Shown here one piece after another: positions 1 to 6,247 of a stretch of DNA of 20,940 nt. The position numbers and the translations under genes were made by a program. A model generated the notes under the pieces. That model had not been told where the DNA came from and made no database searches. It saw only the letters and a program-made list of their open reading frames with translations. Source of the stretch: RGIG4608 sp051867875 (GTDB lineage: Bacteria; Bacillota; Clostridia; Oscillospirales; CAG-272). Location: positions 1-20,940 of the forward strand of contig JBJDZG010000002.1 of assembly GCA_051867875.1 (NCBI GenBank), written 5' to 3'. Position 1 is the first letter of the stretch. Every line of letters starts with the position of its first letter.

Positions 1-139
1 GAAATATTTGCTACGCAAATGTGAAATATTCGCTGACGCGAATGTGGGCAAATTTGATTTCACATTGCGACGAAGGAGCAATATTTCACAATGTGCGTCA
101 GCACATTATTTCACATCGAGCGACAGCGAGATATTTCAC
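1..139. repeat. Hairpin array 1 (GTGAAAT/ATTTCAC-separated palindromes)
   Basis: A run of short palindromes is separated by a 7-base word. The left part uses GTGAAAT and the right part its complement ATTTCAC, so the whole array is roughly an inverted repeat. Spacers seen in order are ATTTGC-tac-GCAAAT, ATTCGC-tgac-GCGAAT, then a centre, ATTGC...GCAAT, AATGTGC-gtca-GCACATT and an imperfect ATCGAGC-gaca-GCGAGAT. Each spacer has a different stem, but the separators are constant. The array may start before the window. It resembles the array at 4458-4640, including a nearly identical last unit. It is not a CRISPR: the repeats are only 7 bases and the spacers are self-complementary. Confidence 0.8.
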
Positions 140-147
140 TTTTCGAC

Positions 148-173
148 CTACTGTGCGGAATCGGACTGGTGGA
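148..173 (+). repeat. Tail motif copy 1 of the hairpin-array element
   Basis: A 26-base stretch (CTACTGTGCGGAATCGGA followed by CTGGTGGA) matches 5071-5096 at 23 of 26 positions. At the second copy it follows the four-helix-bundle gene. Here it directly follows the hairpin array with no gene between. This suggests a shared 3' end of one repeated element. Confidence 0.7.
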
Positions 174-184
174 ACGCTATTTCA

Positions 185-229
185 GGGCGGTTTTCAAAGA
201 GGTTTCCTCTCCGAAAACCGCCCTTTTTT
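185..229 (+). terminator. Intrinsic terminator after hairpin array 1
   Basis: An 11-base stem, GGGCGGTTTTC (185-195) with GAAAACCGCCC (213-223), is followed by six T. No plus-strand gene precedes it in the window, so it would end either a transcript entering from upstream or a transcript of the array itself. Bases 230-350 hold no recognisable gene. Confidence 0.75.
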
Positions 230-350
230 CGTTTTTTCTCAAAAAAACTTTGTTAAATTTCTATGTCTGAGAAAGAAGGTGTTTCGAATCGCCTACACAT
301 ATAAATAACGAGGAATGCATCTGCCACTGAGAAACTAAAATAACGTTTAT

Positions 351-1037
351 TCAATCAAGACTATGATCAATAATCGCGCCACTGTCATCTATATACTGCT
401 CATACCATCCGGCATTGTCATACACATAAGGTGTATCTTCGCTTTTTAGCAAGCCTTCCGGTGCAGTAATCAAAAGTACACTTAATACCCCAAGAATTGC
501 CACACCGCCAATCACATCCCACTTTTTTATGTGTGTCTTAACAAAATACACAATGTAGGCAATCCCCAACGGGAGCCAGCAGACAAGAGCAGTCAGCATT
601 CCCGGCGTGTAAAACGGCGAATAAACCCCACTTTCAAGCAGCAACGCACGAGAAGAAGCTGCCCCCAATAAGTGAATCGCCACCTCTGCGAAGCTGAACA
701 GCATAACTGCAAAGCTCATCTTTCGCTCGTACTTATTTGTCTGCACCAAAACGAACCAAATTAGGGCGCCGCCGAAATTGGTAATCATATCTGTAAGTTC
801 ATTCATCGGATAGCGATCCCGCAATACAGCTTCCGAAGATATATTATAGAAATAGTGGAAACCGCCGGGCATTACCCATTCCTCCCAGACATGAAAAACA
901 AGAACAATCACAGTAAATGCCCCAAGCTTTCTGAGTATGTCCCAGTCTTTCCACTTAACAATCAGTTGCACTGTCAGAATTATTCCCATAATCAGCATAC
1001 AGTACAGCCAGCCCGTTTCAACAAACCATAGCCACAT
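351..1037 (-). CDS. HXXEE domain membrane protein (second copy of the operon)
   Basis: A 228-residue multi-pass membrane protein. The name-giving motif H-V-W-E-E lies at residues 49-53 and is followed by W-V-M-P-G-G-F-H-Y. A second conserved stretch, RYPMNELTDMITNFGG, lies near residues 95-110. Hydrophobic helices are visible around 10-27, 38-50, 108-120 and in the C-terminal half. The family is known by this motif, but its reaction is not established. It is a paralogue of the protein at 2907-3632, sharing HVxEEWVxPGGxHYxYN and RYPMNxLTDMITNFG. It is the last gene of the three-gene minus-strand operon: its ATG follows the hydrolase stop by 18 bases and has an ACGGAGG ribosome binding site. 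Function beyond membrane localisation is unknown. Confidence 0.85.
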   Translation of the reverse strand: MWLWFVETGWLYCMLIMGIILTVQLIVKWKDWDILRKLGAFTVIVLVFHVWEEWVMPGGFHYFYNISSEAVLRDRYPMNELTDMITNFGGALIWFVLVQTNKYERKMSFAVMLFSFAEVAIHLLGAASSRALLLESGVYSPFYTPGMLTALVCWLPLGIAYIVYFVKTHIKKWDVIGGVAILGVLSVLLITAPEGLLKSEDTPYVYDNAGWYEQYIDDSGAIIDHSLD

Positions 1038-1055
1038 AAAAAAACCTCCGTTCTA

Positions 1056-2906
1056 TCACTTTTCGGGAATTATCGGCACATACAGGAAACTGTCATATTT
1101 TCCACCGGCATAGATGCGGTGTCTGCCTTTGTTGTGGTCTTTCGGCATATCGGAAGTATCTACATTAGAACCGGAAAACATTTCCGAACCGCCTATGGTA
1201 TACATTTCAGGTTTATCCTCCGGGAAGTATGTATACCCCTCTTTTGGTATCTTTACTTTTGCCATTTTCAGTTTGAATGGTCCCGTCCACATTTTCTTGG
1301 TTTTGTATGGAGAAACCGTGATACGCAGAATATCTCCCTTGTTGAATTTCAGTCCCATCGGCCATATTAAAATGTCTACCGGTACGATTTCTCCGGCATG
1401 AAGCTTTTGTTCTTTTTTCATTGACTGTCTCGGATTCTCCTCCGTGCTTTTTTCAGTATCAAGCTCACGCAAAGAAACACGGATATACCCCTTTGCAGAC
1501 ATATCCATTCCCGGTCCGAGTGAAAATTTGTAAGGCAAAGCGTTTGGGCGCCTTTTTTCAAGCTTTACGAATAAATCCATATCGTCGAAGTCAAGAGCCG
1601 ATACCCAAAGGCGAAGCTTCATATAACCGGTAATTTCGGTATCTGACTGCATTTTCATTTGAAAGCTGACACCGCTTCTTTTGCGGTCTGAATCATACTG
1701 TGCATAACCCTCGTTTGCAACCGGAGATTCGGTGAGATTGTTTTCTGCTGCGTCAAGGTACAGCTTTTTATACTGTGTACGAGGAATCGGAAAATCTTCT
1801 TCCACACGGTCAACAATATCCTTACCGCCCGGATTTAATACGCTCACTCGGACTTTCGGCGTGCTTTCCCATCCGTTATCCTCGCCTTTCAGATAACGGT
1901 CAAAGAATTTACGCAATTCCTCGGTATGTCCCTTGTGGTAATAATCATCCCATTCACCGGTATTGTGAATACGCAACCATTTGTCTTTTGAAGAAATGCG
2001 GCGGTAGCCTTCAAGCGTACCGTATGTGTGGATAGGGTTTGTATAGCTGGCAACAATATAAGCAGGAATGTCGATTGCTTCCAAATCAGCTTCTTTGTCT
2101 GCCCACCAGTTGTTCATTGTCGGCTGTTCGTTCATCATAGCAATTACATCTTCAATCCCGCCGTTTTCCGTAGAAGCAAACGAATCAGAAAGCATTTTGA
2201 TGAACTCCGGCATCATCACACCACCACGGGTGGCTACTTCACGGTGACAATCGGACAGTCCCTCCCATGGAGCGATGGCGGCAAGGTGTTGCGGCTTCTG
2301 TGCAGCTACAAACCATTGAGAGATGGCAAGCCACGAGTTTCCGCTCATTCCGATTTTTCCGTTGCACCAATCCTGTCTTGACGCCCACTTGATGATGTCG
2401 GCGCCGTCTCTGCCGTAGTCGCTTCCGAAAAAGAGGATGATACCCTCCGAATTGTAAGCCCCCCGCACATCCGGGTTGATGATTGCATAACCGTGATTAC
2501 ACCAGTATGCCGGATCGGGACCTTCAAACTTTTGCAGTCCTGATGTAGCCTGCATAGGAATCCCCGCATGATTCGGCGTATCGTCCAGCCATTGAGAACC
2601 GATTTCCTTTCCGTAAGGGCTCATTGCCATAATTGCCGGATGGGGCTTGCCGTCATTGGGACGAAAAACATCTGTATAGATCGTTACGCCGTCCCGTAGC
2701 GTTACAGGCACATCACGCTCCAAAATGATGTCGCAAGGCAAAGGCATATAGCCTTTCAGACGGATTGTGCCTTTTTTGAGAAGCAGGGTTTCCGGCCTGT
2801 AGCCTGTATATCGGGCGCAAGGAGAATCCACAGGCAATGCGTTCCGCACCGCCACTGTCATTTCCTTACCGTATTTATCGTGTGTGATCATTGTCCTGTT
2901 TTTCAT
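1056..2906 (-). CDS. CocE/NonD-family hydrolase (S15 X-Pro dipeptidyl-peptidase-like)
   Basis: 616 residues, the usual size for this alpha/beta-hydrolase family, which includes cocaine esterase and X-Pro dipeptidyl acylaminopeptidases. The N-terminal part reads as the hydrolase core: LRDGVTIYTDVFRP at 70-83, then G-M-S-G-N-S-W-L-A with the likely nucleophile Ser191. The C-terminal part (roughly 360-610) looks like the jelly-roll X-Pro C-terminal domain. The region where the acid (GWxD) and His (PWxH) are normally found reads instead ASYTNPIHTYGTL and HNTGEWDDYYH, so the rest of the triad cannot be assigned with confidence. No signal peptide is seen, so it is probably cytoplasmic. The ATG directly abuts the stop of the upstream HXXEE gene, indicating translational coupling. 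The natural substrate is unknown. Divergent TetR control suggests an inducible ester or amide substrate, which is inference. Confidence 0.9.
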   Translation of the reverse strand: MKNRTMITHDKYGKEMTVAVRNALPVDSPCARYTGYRPETLLLKKGTIRLKGYMPLPCDIILERDVPVTLRDGVTIYTDVFRPNDGKPHPAIMAMSPYGKEIGSQWLDDTPNHAGIPMQATSGLQKFEGPDPAYWCNHGYAIINPDVRGAYNSEGIILFFGSDYGRDGADIIKWASRQDWCNGKIGMSGNSWLAISQWFVAAQKPQHLAAIAPWEGLSDCHREVATRGGVMMPEFIKMLSDSFASTENGGIEDVIAMMNEQPTMNNWWADKEADLEAIDIPAYIVASYTNPIHTYGTLEGYRRISSKDKWLRIHNTGEWDDYYHKGHTEELRKFFDRYLKGEDNGWESTPKVRVSVLNPGGKDIVDRVEEDFPIPRTQYKKLYLDAAENNLTESPVANEGYAQYDSDRKRSGVSFQMKMQSDTEITGYMKLRLWVSALDFDDMDLFVKLEKRRPNALPYKFSLGPGMDMSAKGYIRVSLRELDTEKSTEENPRQSMKKEQKLHAGEIVPVDILIWPMGLKFNKGDILRITVSPYKTKKMWTGPFKLKMAKVKIPKEGYTYFPEDKPEMYTIGGSEMFSGSNVDTSDMPKDHNKGRHRIYAGGKYDSFLYVPIIPEK

Positions 2907-3632
2907 TTACTGTTCCTCCATGTCCGTTTTCGGTATAAAATATTCAAAACCGTTATCCTGTTCGTATTGCTCGCCGAATCTCTCATAATATCCTCTGTTT
3001 GTAAATTCATAGGGACTATCCTCTTTGCTCAAAGCTGCTTCAGGTAGGTTGATCAGCATAAATCCCAAAACTGCCGTTGCTGCGATTGCCATAATCCATT
3101 GTACGAGTTTCGGGCGGTTTTCCGTTTTCTTAAATAGATGAATGGCAAGGCAAATGCAAACAGGCAGGAAACCGAACAGAGAGGTAATCAATCCGGGAGA
3201 ATAAAGTGTATTCATTCCGTACGCACCGAAAATCTGCATATCCTGAATGCCGATGCTGATGTGCATTACAACCTCAAATGCTGAAAACAGCATAACGGCA
3301 ATGCCGGCGGGCTTGCGGAAACCCCAAACTTTCAGCACGATGCAGCCAACAACAACCGCACCGAAATTGGTAATCATATCGGTCAGTCGGTTCATCGGGT
3401 ATCTGCTCAAATGCGTTGAGCCGTGGGCGATATTGTAGGAATAATGCAGTCCGCCCGGCAATACCCATTCCTCAATGACATGCAAAATCAGTACGATTAT
3501 TGCCAAAGTACAGAGGATATTAAGTGTTGACCATGTTTTTCTGTTTTTCCAAATACAGACCCCCAGCACGATTCCGATTGCAGCCATCACATAAAGCCAT
3601 ATAGATAACCAGCCTTGTATAATTGCTTCCAT
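2907..3632 (-). CDS. HXXEE domain membrane protein (first gene of operon)
   Basis: 241 residues with several membrane helices, at roughly 8-27, 40-52, 98-120 and 145-165. H-V-I-E-E at residues 51-55 is followed by WVLPGGLHYSYN. It shares RYPMNxLTDMITNFG with the third gene of the operon. The start ATG has a good AAAGGAG ribosome binding site. Its stop touches the hydrolase ATG. The two homologous HXXEE proteins bracket one hydrolase, so they may work with it at the membrane, but no reaction is known. The promoter lies in the palindrome at 3663-3706. Confidence 0.85.
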   Translation of the reverse strand: MEAIIQGWLSIWLYVMAAIGIVLGVCIWKNRKTWSTLNILCTLAIIVLILHVIEEWVLPGGLHYSYNIAHGSTHLSRYPMNRLTDMITNFGAVVVGCIVLKVWGFRKPAGIAVMLFSAFEVVMHISIGIQDMQIFGAYGMNTLYSPGLITSLFGFLPVCICLAIHLFKKTENRPKLVQWIMAIAATAVLGFMLINLPEAALSKEDSPYEFTNRGYYERFGEQYEQDNGFEYFIPKTDMEEQ

Positions 3633-3662
3633 AAAGTAATCTCCTTTTTCATTTTTATTTTT

Positions 3663-3706
3663 CGAAACTATTGTATCATAAAGCTAAATGTGATACAATA
3701 GTTTCG
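3663..3706. promoter_or_regulatory. 44-bp palindromic operator with mirrored divergent promoters
   Basis: A perfect 16-base inverted repeat, CGAAACTATTGTATCA (3663-3678) and its complement (3691-3706), is separated by 12 bases. It lies midway between the HXXEE/hydrolase operon and the TetR gene. On the plus strand TTGTAT (3671-3676), 17 bases and TACAAT (3694-3699) form a promoter toward the TetR gene. Because of the symmetry, the same promoter exists on the minus strand toward the operon. A TetR dimer bound here would block both. Promoter and operator roles are inference from position and symmetry. Confidence 0.8.
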
Positions 3707-3763
3707 GAAAAAGTGCTACACCAACCCAAAAACTTGTAGCGAAAAAGAAAGGAGAAAACAATT

Positions 3764-4318
3764 ATGTACCATATCAGTAATGATAAACGAGCCTTACAGT
3801 CCTCCGAACTGATCTATAACGGACTTTTGAAATGTTTATTGAAAAAGCCATTCGACCAAGTCACTATAAGCGATTTGCAAAAAGCATCCGGTATTGCAAG
3901 GTCAACATTCTATCGGGCATTCGATAATCTTTCTGATGTACTGTACTGGAAATGTGATACATGCTTTAATGAGGTTTTAGGAAACTATTGTCCAAAACCG
4001 TTTCAAAGTGAACTTGATCTTGCCAGACACTATTTTGACTATTGGATAAATCATAGTGATATTTTGGAATTGCTGATGAAAATAAACAGGCAGGACATTA
4101 TATATGCCTGTCACATGAAAAACGCAGAGGTTCTTCAACAGCACTTTGGAGACCTTCCCGGAATAAATATGCAACATGGCAATTATTTTATTGCCATCCG
4201 CACAGGGTTTACCATAAGTATACTGACAGTCTGGCTCAAAGGCGGCAGAAAAGAAAGTGCTGATGAGTTGGTGCAAATCATTGAAGAACAACTCAATATA
4301 TTAGCAAAGAGTATTTGA
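3764..4318 (+). CDS. TetR/AcrR-family transcriptional regulator
   Basis: 184 residues, typical for the family. The N-terminal DNA-binding domain spans about residues 12-58: LIYNGLLKCLLKKPF, then the helix-turn-helix DQVTISDLQKASGIARSTFYRAF, a classic TetR pattern. The C-terminal ligand domain (about 65-184) contains aromatic and Cys-rich positions (YWKCDTC) and is unlike any specific sensor I recognise. The ATG has an AAAGGAG site 9-10 bases upstream. It is divergent from the HXXEE/CocE operon and shares the palindrome at 3663-3706, so it most likely represses itself and that operon. The inducer is unknown. Confidence 0.9.
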   Translation: MYHISNDKRALQSSELIYNGLLKCLLKKPFDQVTISDLQKASGIARSTFYRAFDNLSDVLYWKCDTCFNEVLGNYCPKPFQSELDLARHYFDYWINHSDILELLMKINRQDIIYACHMKNAEVLQQHFGDLPGINMQHGNYFIAIRTGFTISILTVWLKGGRKESADELVQIIEEQLNILAKSI

Positions 4319-4393
4319 TAGACAAATTCCAATGAAGGAAAAGGAAAGAATAAAAAGACGATATCGGGATGCTTTCCTGCCCTAACAAGTAGG

Positions 4394-4414
4394 CATCTTT
4401 TAAGACCATAACAG
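4394..4414 (+). repeat. CTTTTAAGACCATAACAG motif, copy 1
   Basis: A 21-base motif (CAT followed by CTTTTAAGACCATAACAG) sits 75 bases after the TetR stop and just before a terminator hairpin. Identical copies occur at 5578-5598 and 6164-6184, each also downstream of a gene. The preceding G-G gives GGCATCTTTTA (4392-4402), which is repeated inverted at 5044-5054 on the far side of the four-helix-bundle unit. Confidence 0.85.
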
Positions 4415-4418
4415 CCAG

Positions 4419-4453
4419 AAAAAAGCACTTGCGTTTTACGCAAGTGCTTTTTT
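4419..4453. terminator. Bidirectional intrinsic terminator after TetR gene
   Basis: A perfect 15-base stem, AAAAAAGCACTTGCG with CGCAAGTGCTTTTTT, has a 5-base loop. T-runs occur on both strands, so it can stop transcripts in either direction and separates the TetR unit from the hairpin array. Confidence 0.85.
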
Positions 4454-4457
4454 CAAC

Positions 4458-4640
4458 GAAATAAATCCCTTGCGGGATTTGTGAAATGCACTTCGTGCGT
4501 GAAATACGCCTGCGGCGTGTGAAATGCCGGCGGGCGTGGGGGGATTTATTTCATTTCACATCGGTGGAGTGAAACGAAGCCGATATTTCACAATGACCGT
4601 AGGTCATTATTTCACATCGAGCGTCAGCGAGATATTTCAC
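4458..4640. repeat. Hairpin array 2, upstream of the four-helix-bundle gene
   Basis: It has the same design as array 1. Left-half units with GTGAAAT separators carry spacers AAATCCC-ttgc-GGGATTT, GCAC-ttc-GTGC and ACGCC-tgc-GGCGT. A G-rich centre, GCCGGCGGGCGTGGGGGG, follows. Right-half units with ATTTCAC separators carry ATCGG...CCGAT, AATGACC-gta-GGTCATT and ATCGAGC-gtca-GCGAGAT. Stems differ between units, but each is self-complementary. The last unit is nearly identical to that of array 1. It ends nine bases before the -35 box of the four-helix-bundle gene. The 4319-4698 interval holds this array, a terminator and a promoter, but no other gene. Confidence 0.85.
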
Positions 4641-4648
4641 TCGTTTTC

Positions 4649-4677
4649 TTGACATAACAAGAATTATATTATATAAT
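4649..4677 (+). promoter_or_regulatory. SigA-type promoter of the four-helix-bundle gene
   Basis: TTGACA (4649-4654), a 17-base spacer and TATAAT (4672-4677) match consensus fully. The start codon at 4699 is only about 15 bases from the expected transcription start. The array lies immediately upstream of the promoter and is not in this transcript. Confidence 0.85.
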
Positions 4678-4698
4678 GTTACAAAAGGCGGTGATAAT

Positions 4699-5046
4699 AT
4701 GGCTGAATCGAAGCTTCGAGATTTATCTATGGATTTTTCGGTAGAAATATTGAGAATTTGTGATGGCATCAAGGGACATTCTTCAATCGTAAATCAGTTG
4801 GAACGCTCGGCAACATCAATCGGTGCAAACATTCACGAGGCAAATTATGCGCAGAGCAAAGCGGATTTTGTTGCCAAGTTGCAAATTGCATTGAAAGAGT
4901 GCTACGAAACCGAATACTGGTTGGAATTGTTCGTGAAGTCAAATTTGCTTGACCGTGATATTGCAAAGAAAGTATACAGCGACTGCGGCACGATTCGCCG
5001 GATGCTCATTTCTTCCATCAACACCGCAAAGAGTAATACGAAGTAA
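4699..5046 (+). CDS. Four-helix-bundle protein (23S rRNA intervening-sequence protein family)
   Basis: 115 residues, typical length. The family signature LERSATSIGANIHEA occurs at about 35-49, followed by YAQSKADFVAKLQIALKE and CYETEYWLEL. The family includes proteins coded in 23S rRNA intervening sequences and is structurally related to the Avd accessory protein of diversity-generating retroelements. The molecular role of stand-alone copies is not established. The ATG has a weak AAGGCGG site. The gene lies between a hairpin array and a tail motif that recurs without the gene at 1-173. Its stop codon overlaps TAAAAGATGCC, the inverted partner of GGCATCTTTTA at 4392-4402. No reverse transcriptase or rRNA is nearby, so it is neither a DGR nor an rRNA insert here. 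Confidence 0.9.
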   Translation: MAESKLRDLSMDFSVEILRICDGIKGHSSIVNQLERSATSIGANIHEANYAQSKADFVAKLQIALKECYETEYWLELFVKSNLLDRDIAKKVYSDCGTIRRMLISSINTAKSNTK

Positions 5047-5070
5047 AAGATGCCAAACGAAGATTTTGGG

Positions 5071-5096
5071 CTACTGCACGGAATCGGACCGGTGGA
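5071..5096 (+). repeat. Tail motif copy 2 of the hairpin-array element
   Basis: CTACTGCACGGAATCGGA followed by CCGGTGGA matches 148-173 at 23 of 26 positions. It lies 25 bases after the four-helix-bundle stop and just upstream of the promoter of the next gene. Confidence 0.7.
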
Positions 5097-5097
5097 C

Positions 5098-5126
5098 TTG
5101 ACTTTTCAATCATTTTTTGATATAAT
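5098..5126 (+). promoter_or_regulatory. SigA-type promoter of the 5166 gene
   Basis: TTGACT (5098-5103), a 17-base spacer and TATAAT (5121-5126). The -35 box begins right after the tail motif, so the preceding element could influence expression of this gene. Confidence 0.8.
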
Positions 5127-5165
5127 TTTATAAGGATTAAACGAAACTATCGGGAGGTGTATATA

Positions 5166-5561
5166 TTGCTTTTTCATCCTTTTTCATCGCAAACGGAGCG
5201 AAGAGAGTATGGCGGTTTCGACTTTATTGAATTACAATGCTGTAAGTTGAAACGAGGAACGAGTATCAAAAAGATCATATCCGTAGATCATATTGAACAT
5301 TGGAAAACCGACTCTTTGTACCTGTCCGGGGATGATATGGAGAATTTCCTCTTTTTATATTCAGACATTTTTAATCAGGGGATTTATAATAACGGAAAAA
5401 GCGGATTGGTAGATTTATTCGGAATCAATTATTACCCTCCGAAATTAGAAGAAGCCATAATTAAACGCTTACGGGAAAGAAATTCTGAAGATGACCGAAT
5501 TTTAACGGATTGGCTAATGACAGCAGATGGGCATAATGGACTCTACATTTTAGGAGTATGA
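5166..5561 (+). CDS. Hypothetical small soluble protein
   Basis: About 131 residues from a TTG start. This start is chosen because GGGAGG (5152-5157) lies eight bases upstream, whereas the GTG at 5157 overlaps that ribosome binding site. No domain is recognised. The protein is soluble and mixed charged, with a hydrophobic aromatic patch (DMENFLFLYSDIF) and a C-terminal part with FGINYYPPKLEEAIIKRL and ILTDWLMTADGHNG. It has its own promoter and is followed by the recurring motif and hairpin at 5577-5624. The size and accessory setting resemble immunity-type or cargo proteins, but this is speculation only. Confidence 0.7.
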   Translation: MLFHPFSSQTERREYGGFDFIELQCCKLKRGTSIKKIISVDHIEHWKTDSLYLSGDDMENFLFLYSDIFNQGIYNNGKSGLVDLFGINYYPPKLEEAIIKRLRERNSEDDRILTDWLMTADGHNGLYILGV

Positions 5562-5576
5562 CAGCATAAGATTGTA

Positions 5577-5624
5577 GCATCTTTTAAGACCATAACAGCC
5601 AAGTGTTCCAGTCTTAAAAGATGC
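5577..5624. repeat. CTTTTAAGACCATAACAG motif, copy 2, inside a perfect hairpin
   Basis: GCATCTTTTAAGAC (5577-5590) and its exact complement (5611-5624) form a 14-base stem with a 20-base loop that contains CATAACAGCC. It lies 15 bases after the stop of the preceding gene. There is no clear T-run, so it is not a classical terminator. Only this copy of the motif has the full second arm. Copy 1 has an 11-base second arm located 640 bases away. Confidence 0.8.
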
Positions 5625-5695
5625 CGGAACAAAAACCTTTTGGATAAAAATTTGCAATATCATTTAGGAAAACAAAAATAAAAGGAGAAATACTT

Positions 5696-6064
5696 ATGAA
5701 TGTATCAACATATGAATTTAAATTCAGTCTGTTCGGCAAAAAAGTTCAAATGTTCCATGAAGGTGGAATGGGTATTGTAATTGAAAAAGAATCACAAGTA
5801 GTATGTGTTTATGGAACAGACAGTGCAAACAGCAACATTCTGTGTGCGATTCCGCTATGCCATCCGAAATTTCTTAAAGGCTTGACTTATAAGGTCGCTT
5901 TTCAAGATGATAATACTGCTGTTGTATCTGTTGGAGATATTATGATTTACATTGATTTTGAATCCCGAAAATGCTCCAACAACAAAGGAGTAAAGAATTT
6001 TGGCTCTGATAAATGGGGAGAAGACATTTCCGTGGATTGGGACGATGATTTTATTAAGCAATAA
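5696..6064 (+). CDS. Hypothetical small soluble protein
   Basis: 122 residues, start ATG with AAAAGGAG nine bases upstream. No family is recognised. The protein is beta-rich in appearance (YEFKFSLFGKKVQMF, GIVIEKESQVVCVYG, TAVVSVGDIMIYIDF) with an acidic tail ending SVDWDDDFIKQ. There is no signal peptide or membrane segment. No strong promoter is visible between it and the previous hairpin. The base composition is AT-rich, like the two preceding genes and unlike the SGNH gene beyond, consistent with an accessory block. Confidence 0.7.
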   Translation: MNVSTYEFKFSLFGKKVQMFHEGGMGIVIEKESQVVCVYGTDSANSNILCAIPLCHPKFLKGLTYKVAFQDDNTAVVSVGDIMIYIDFESRKCSNNKGVKNFGSDKWGEDISVDWDDDFIKQ

Positions 6065-6163
6065 TTTTTCTCACAAAAAAATCTTTAAGAAGCCTATATC
6101 CATATGCAATCTTTTTATGTAAAAATATAACTTCCGGTTTGTAAAGATTAAAAAGCAAAGCGT

Positions 6164-6184
6164 CATCTTTTAAGACCATAACAG
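6164..6184 (+). repeat. CTTTTAAGACCATAACAG motif, copy 3
   Basis: The same 21-base motif as at 4394 and 5578, located 99 bases after the stop of the 5696 gene and overlapping the first base of a strong terminator stem. Three genes in a row thus end in this motif. Confidence 0.85.
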
Positions 6185-6228
6185 TCAAAAAGCAGGGAGT
6201 ATGCACGGCATACTCCCTGCTTTTTGAC
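6184..6228. terminator. Bidirectional intrinsic terminator, 21-bp perfect stem
   Basis: GTCAAAAAGCAGGGAGTATG plus C pairs perfectly with 6208-6228 around a 3-base loop. A-run and T-run flanks make it work on both strands. It closes the accessory block 3764-6230. Confidence 0.85.
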
Positions 6229-6247
6229 GCCATCACCCAATCGGTTC

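Noticed and set aside
1..139. CRISPR array
   Set aside because: Repeats are 7 bases, the orientation flips at the centre, spacers are palindromic and of uneven length, and no cas genes are present.
4699..5046. Diversity-generating retroelement accessory gene (avd)
   Set aside because: No reverse transcriptase, template repeat or variable repeat is nearby; sequence fits the stand-alone four-helix-bundle family better.
4394..6184. Integron attC sites and gene cassettes
   Set aside because: The shared motif does not contain the RYYYAAC / GTTRRRY core sites in correct arrangement and no integrase gene is seen; only the cassette-like layout is kept as a finding.
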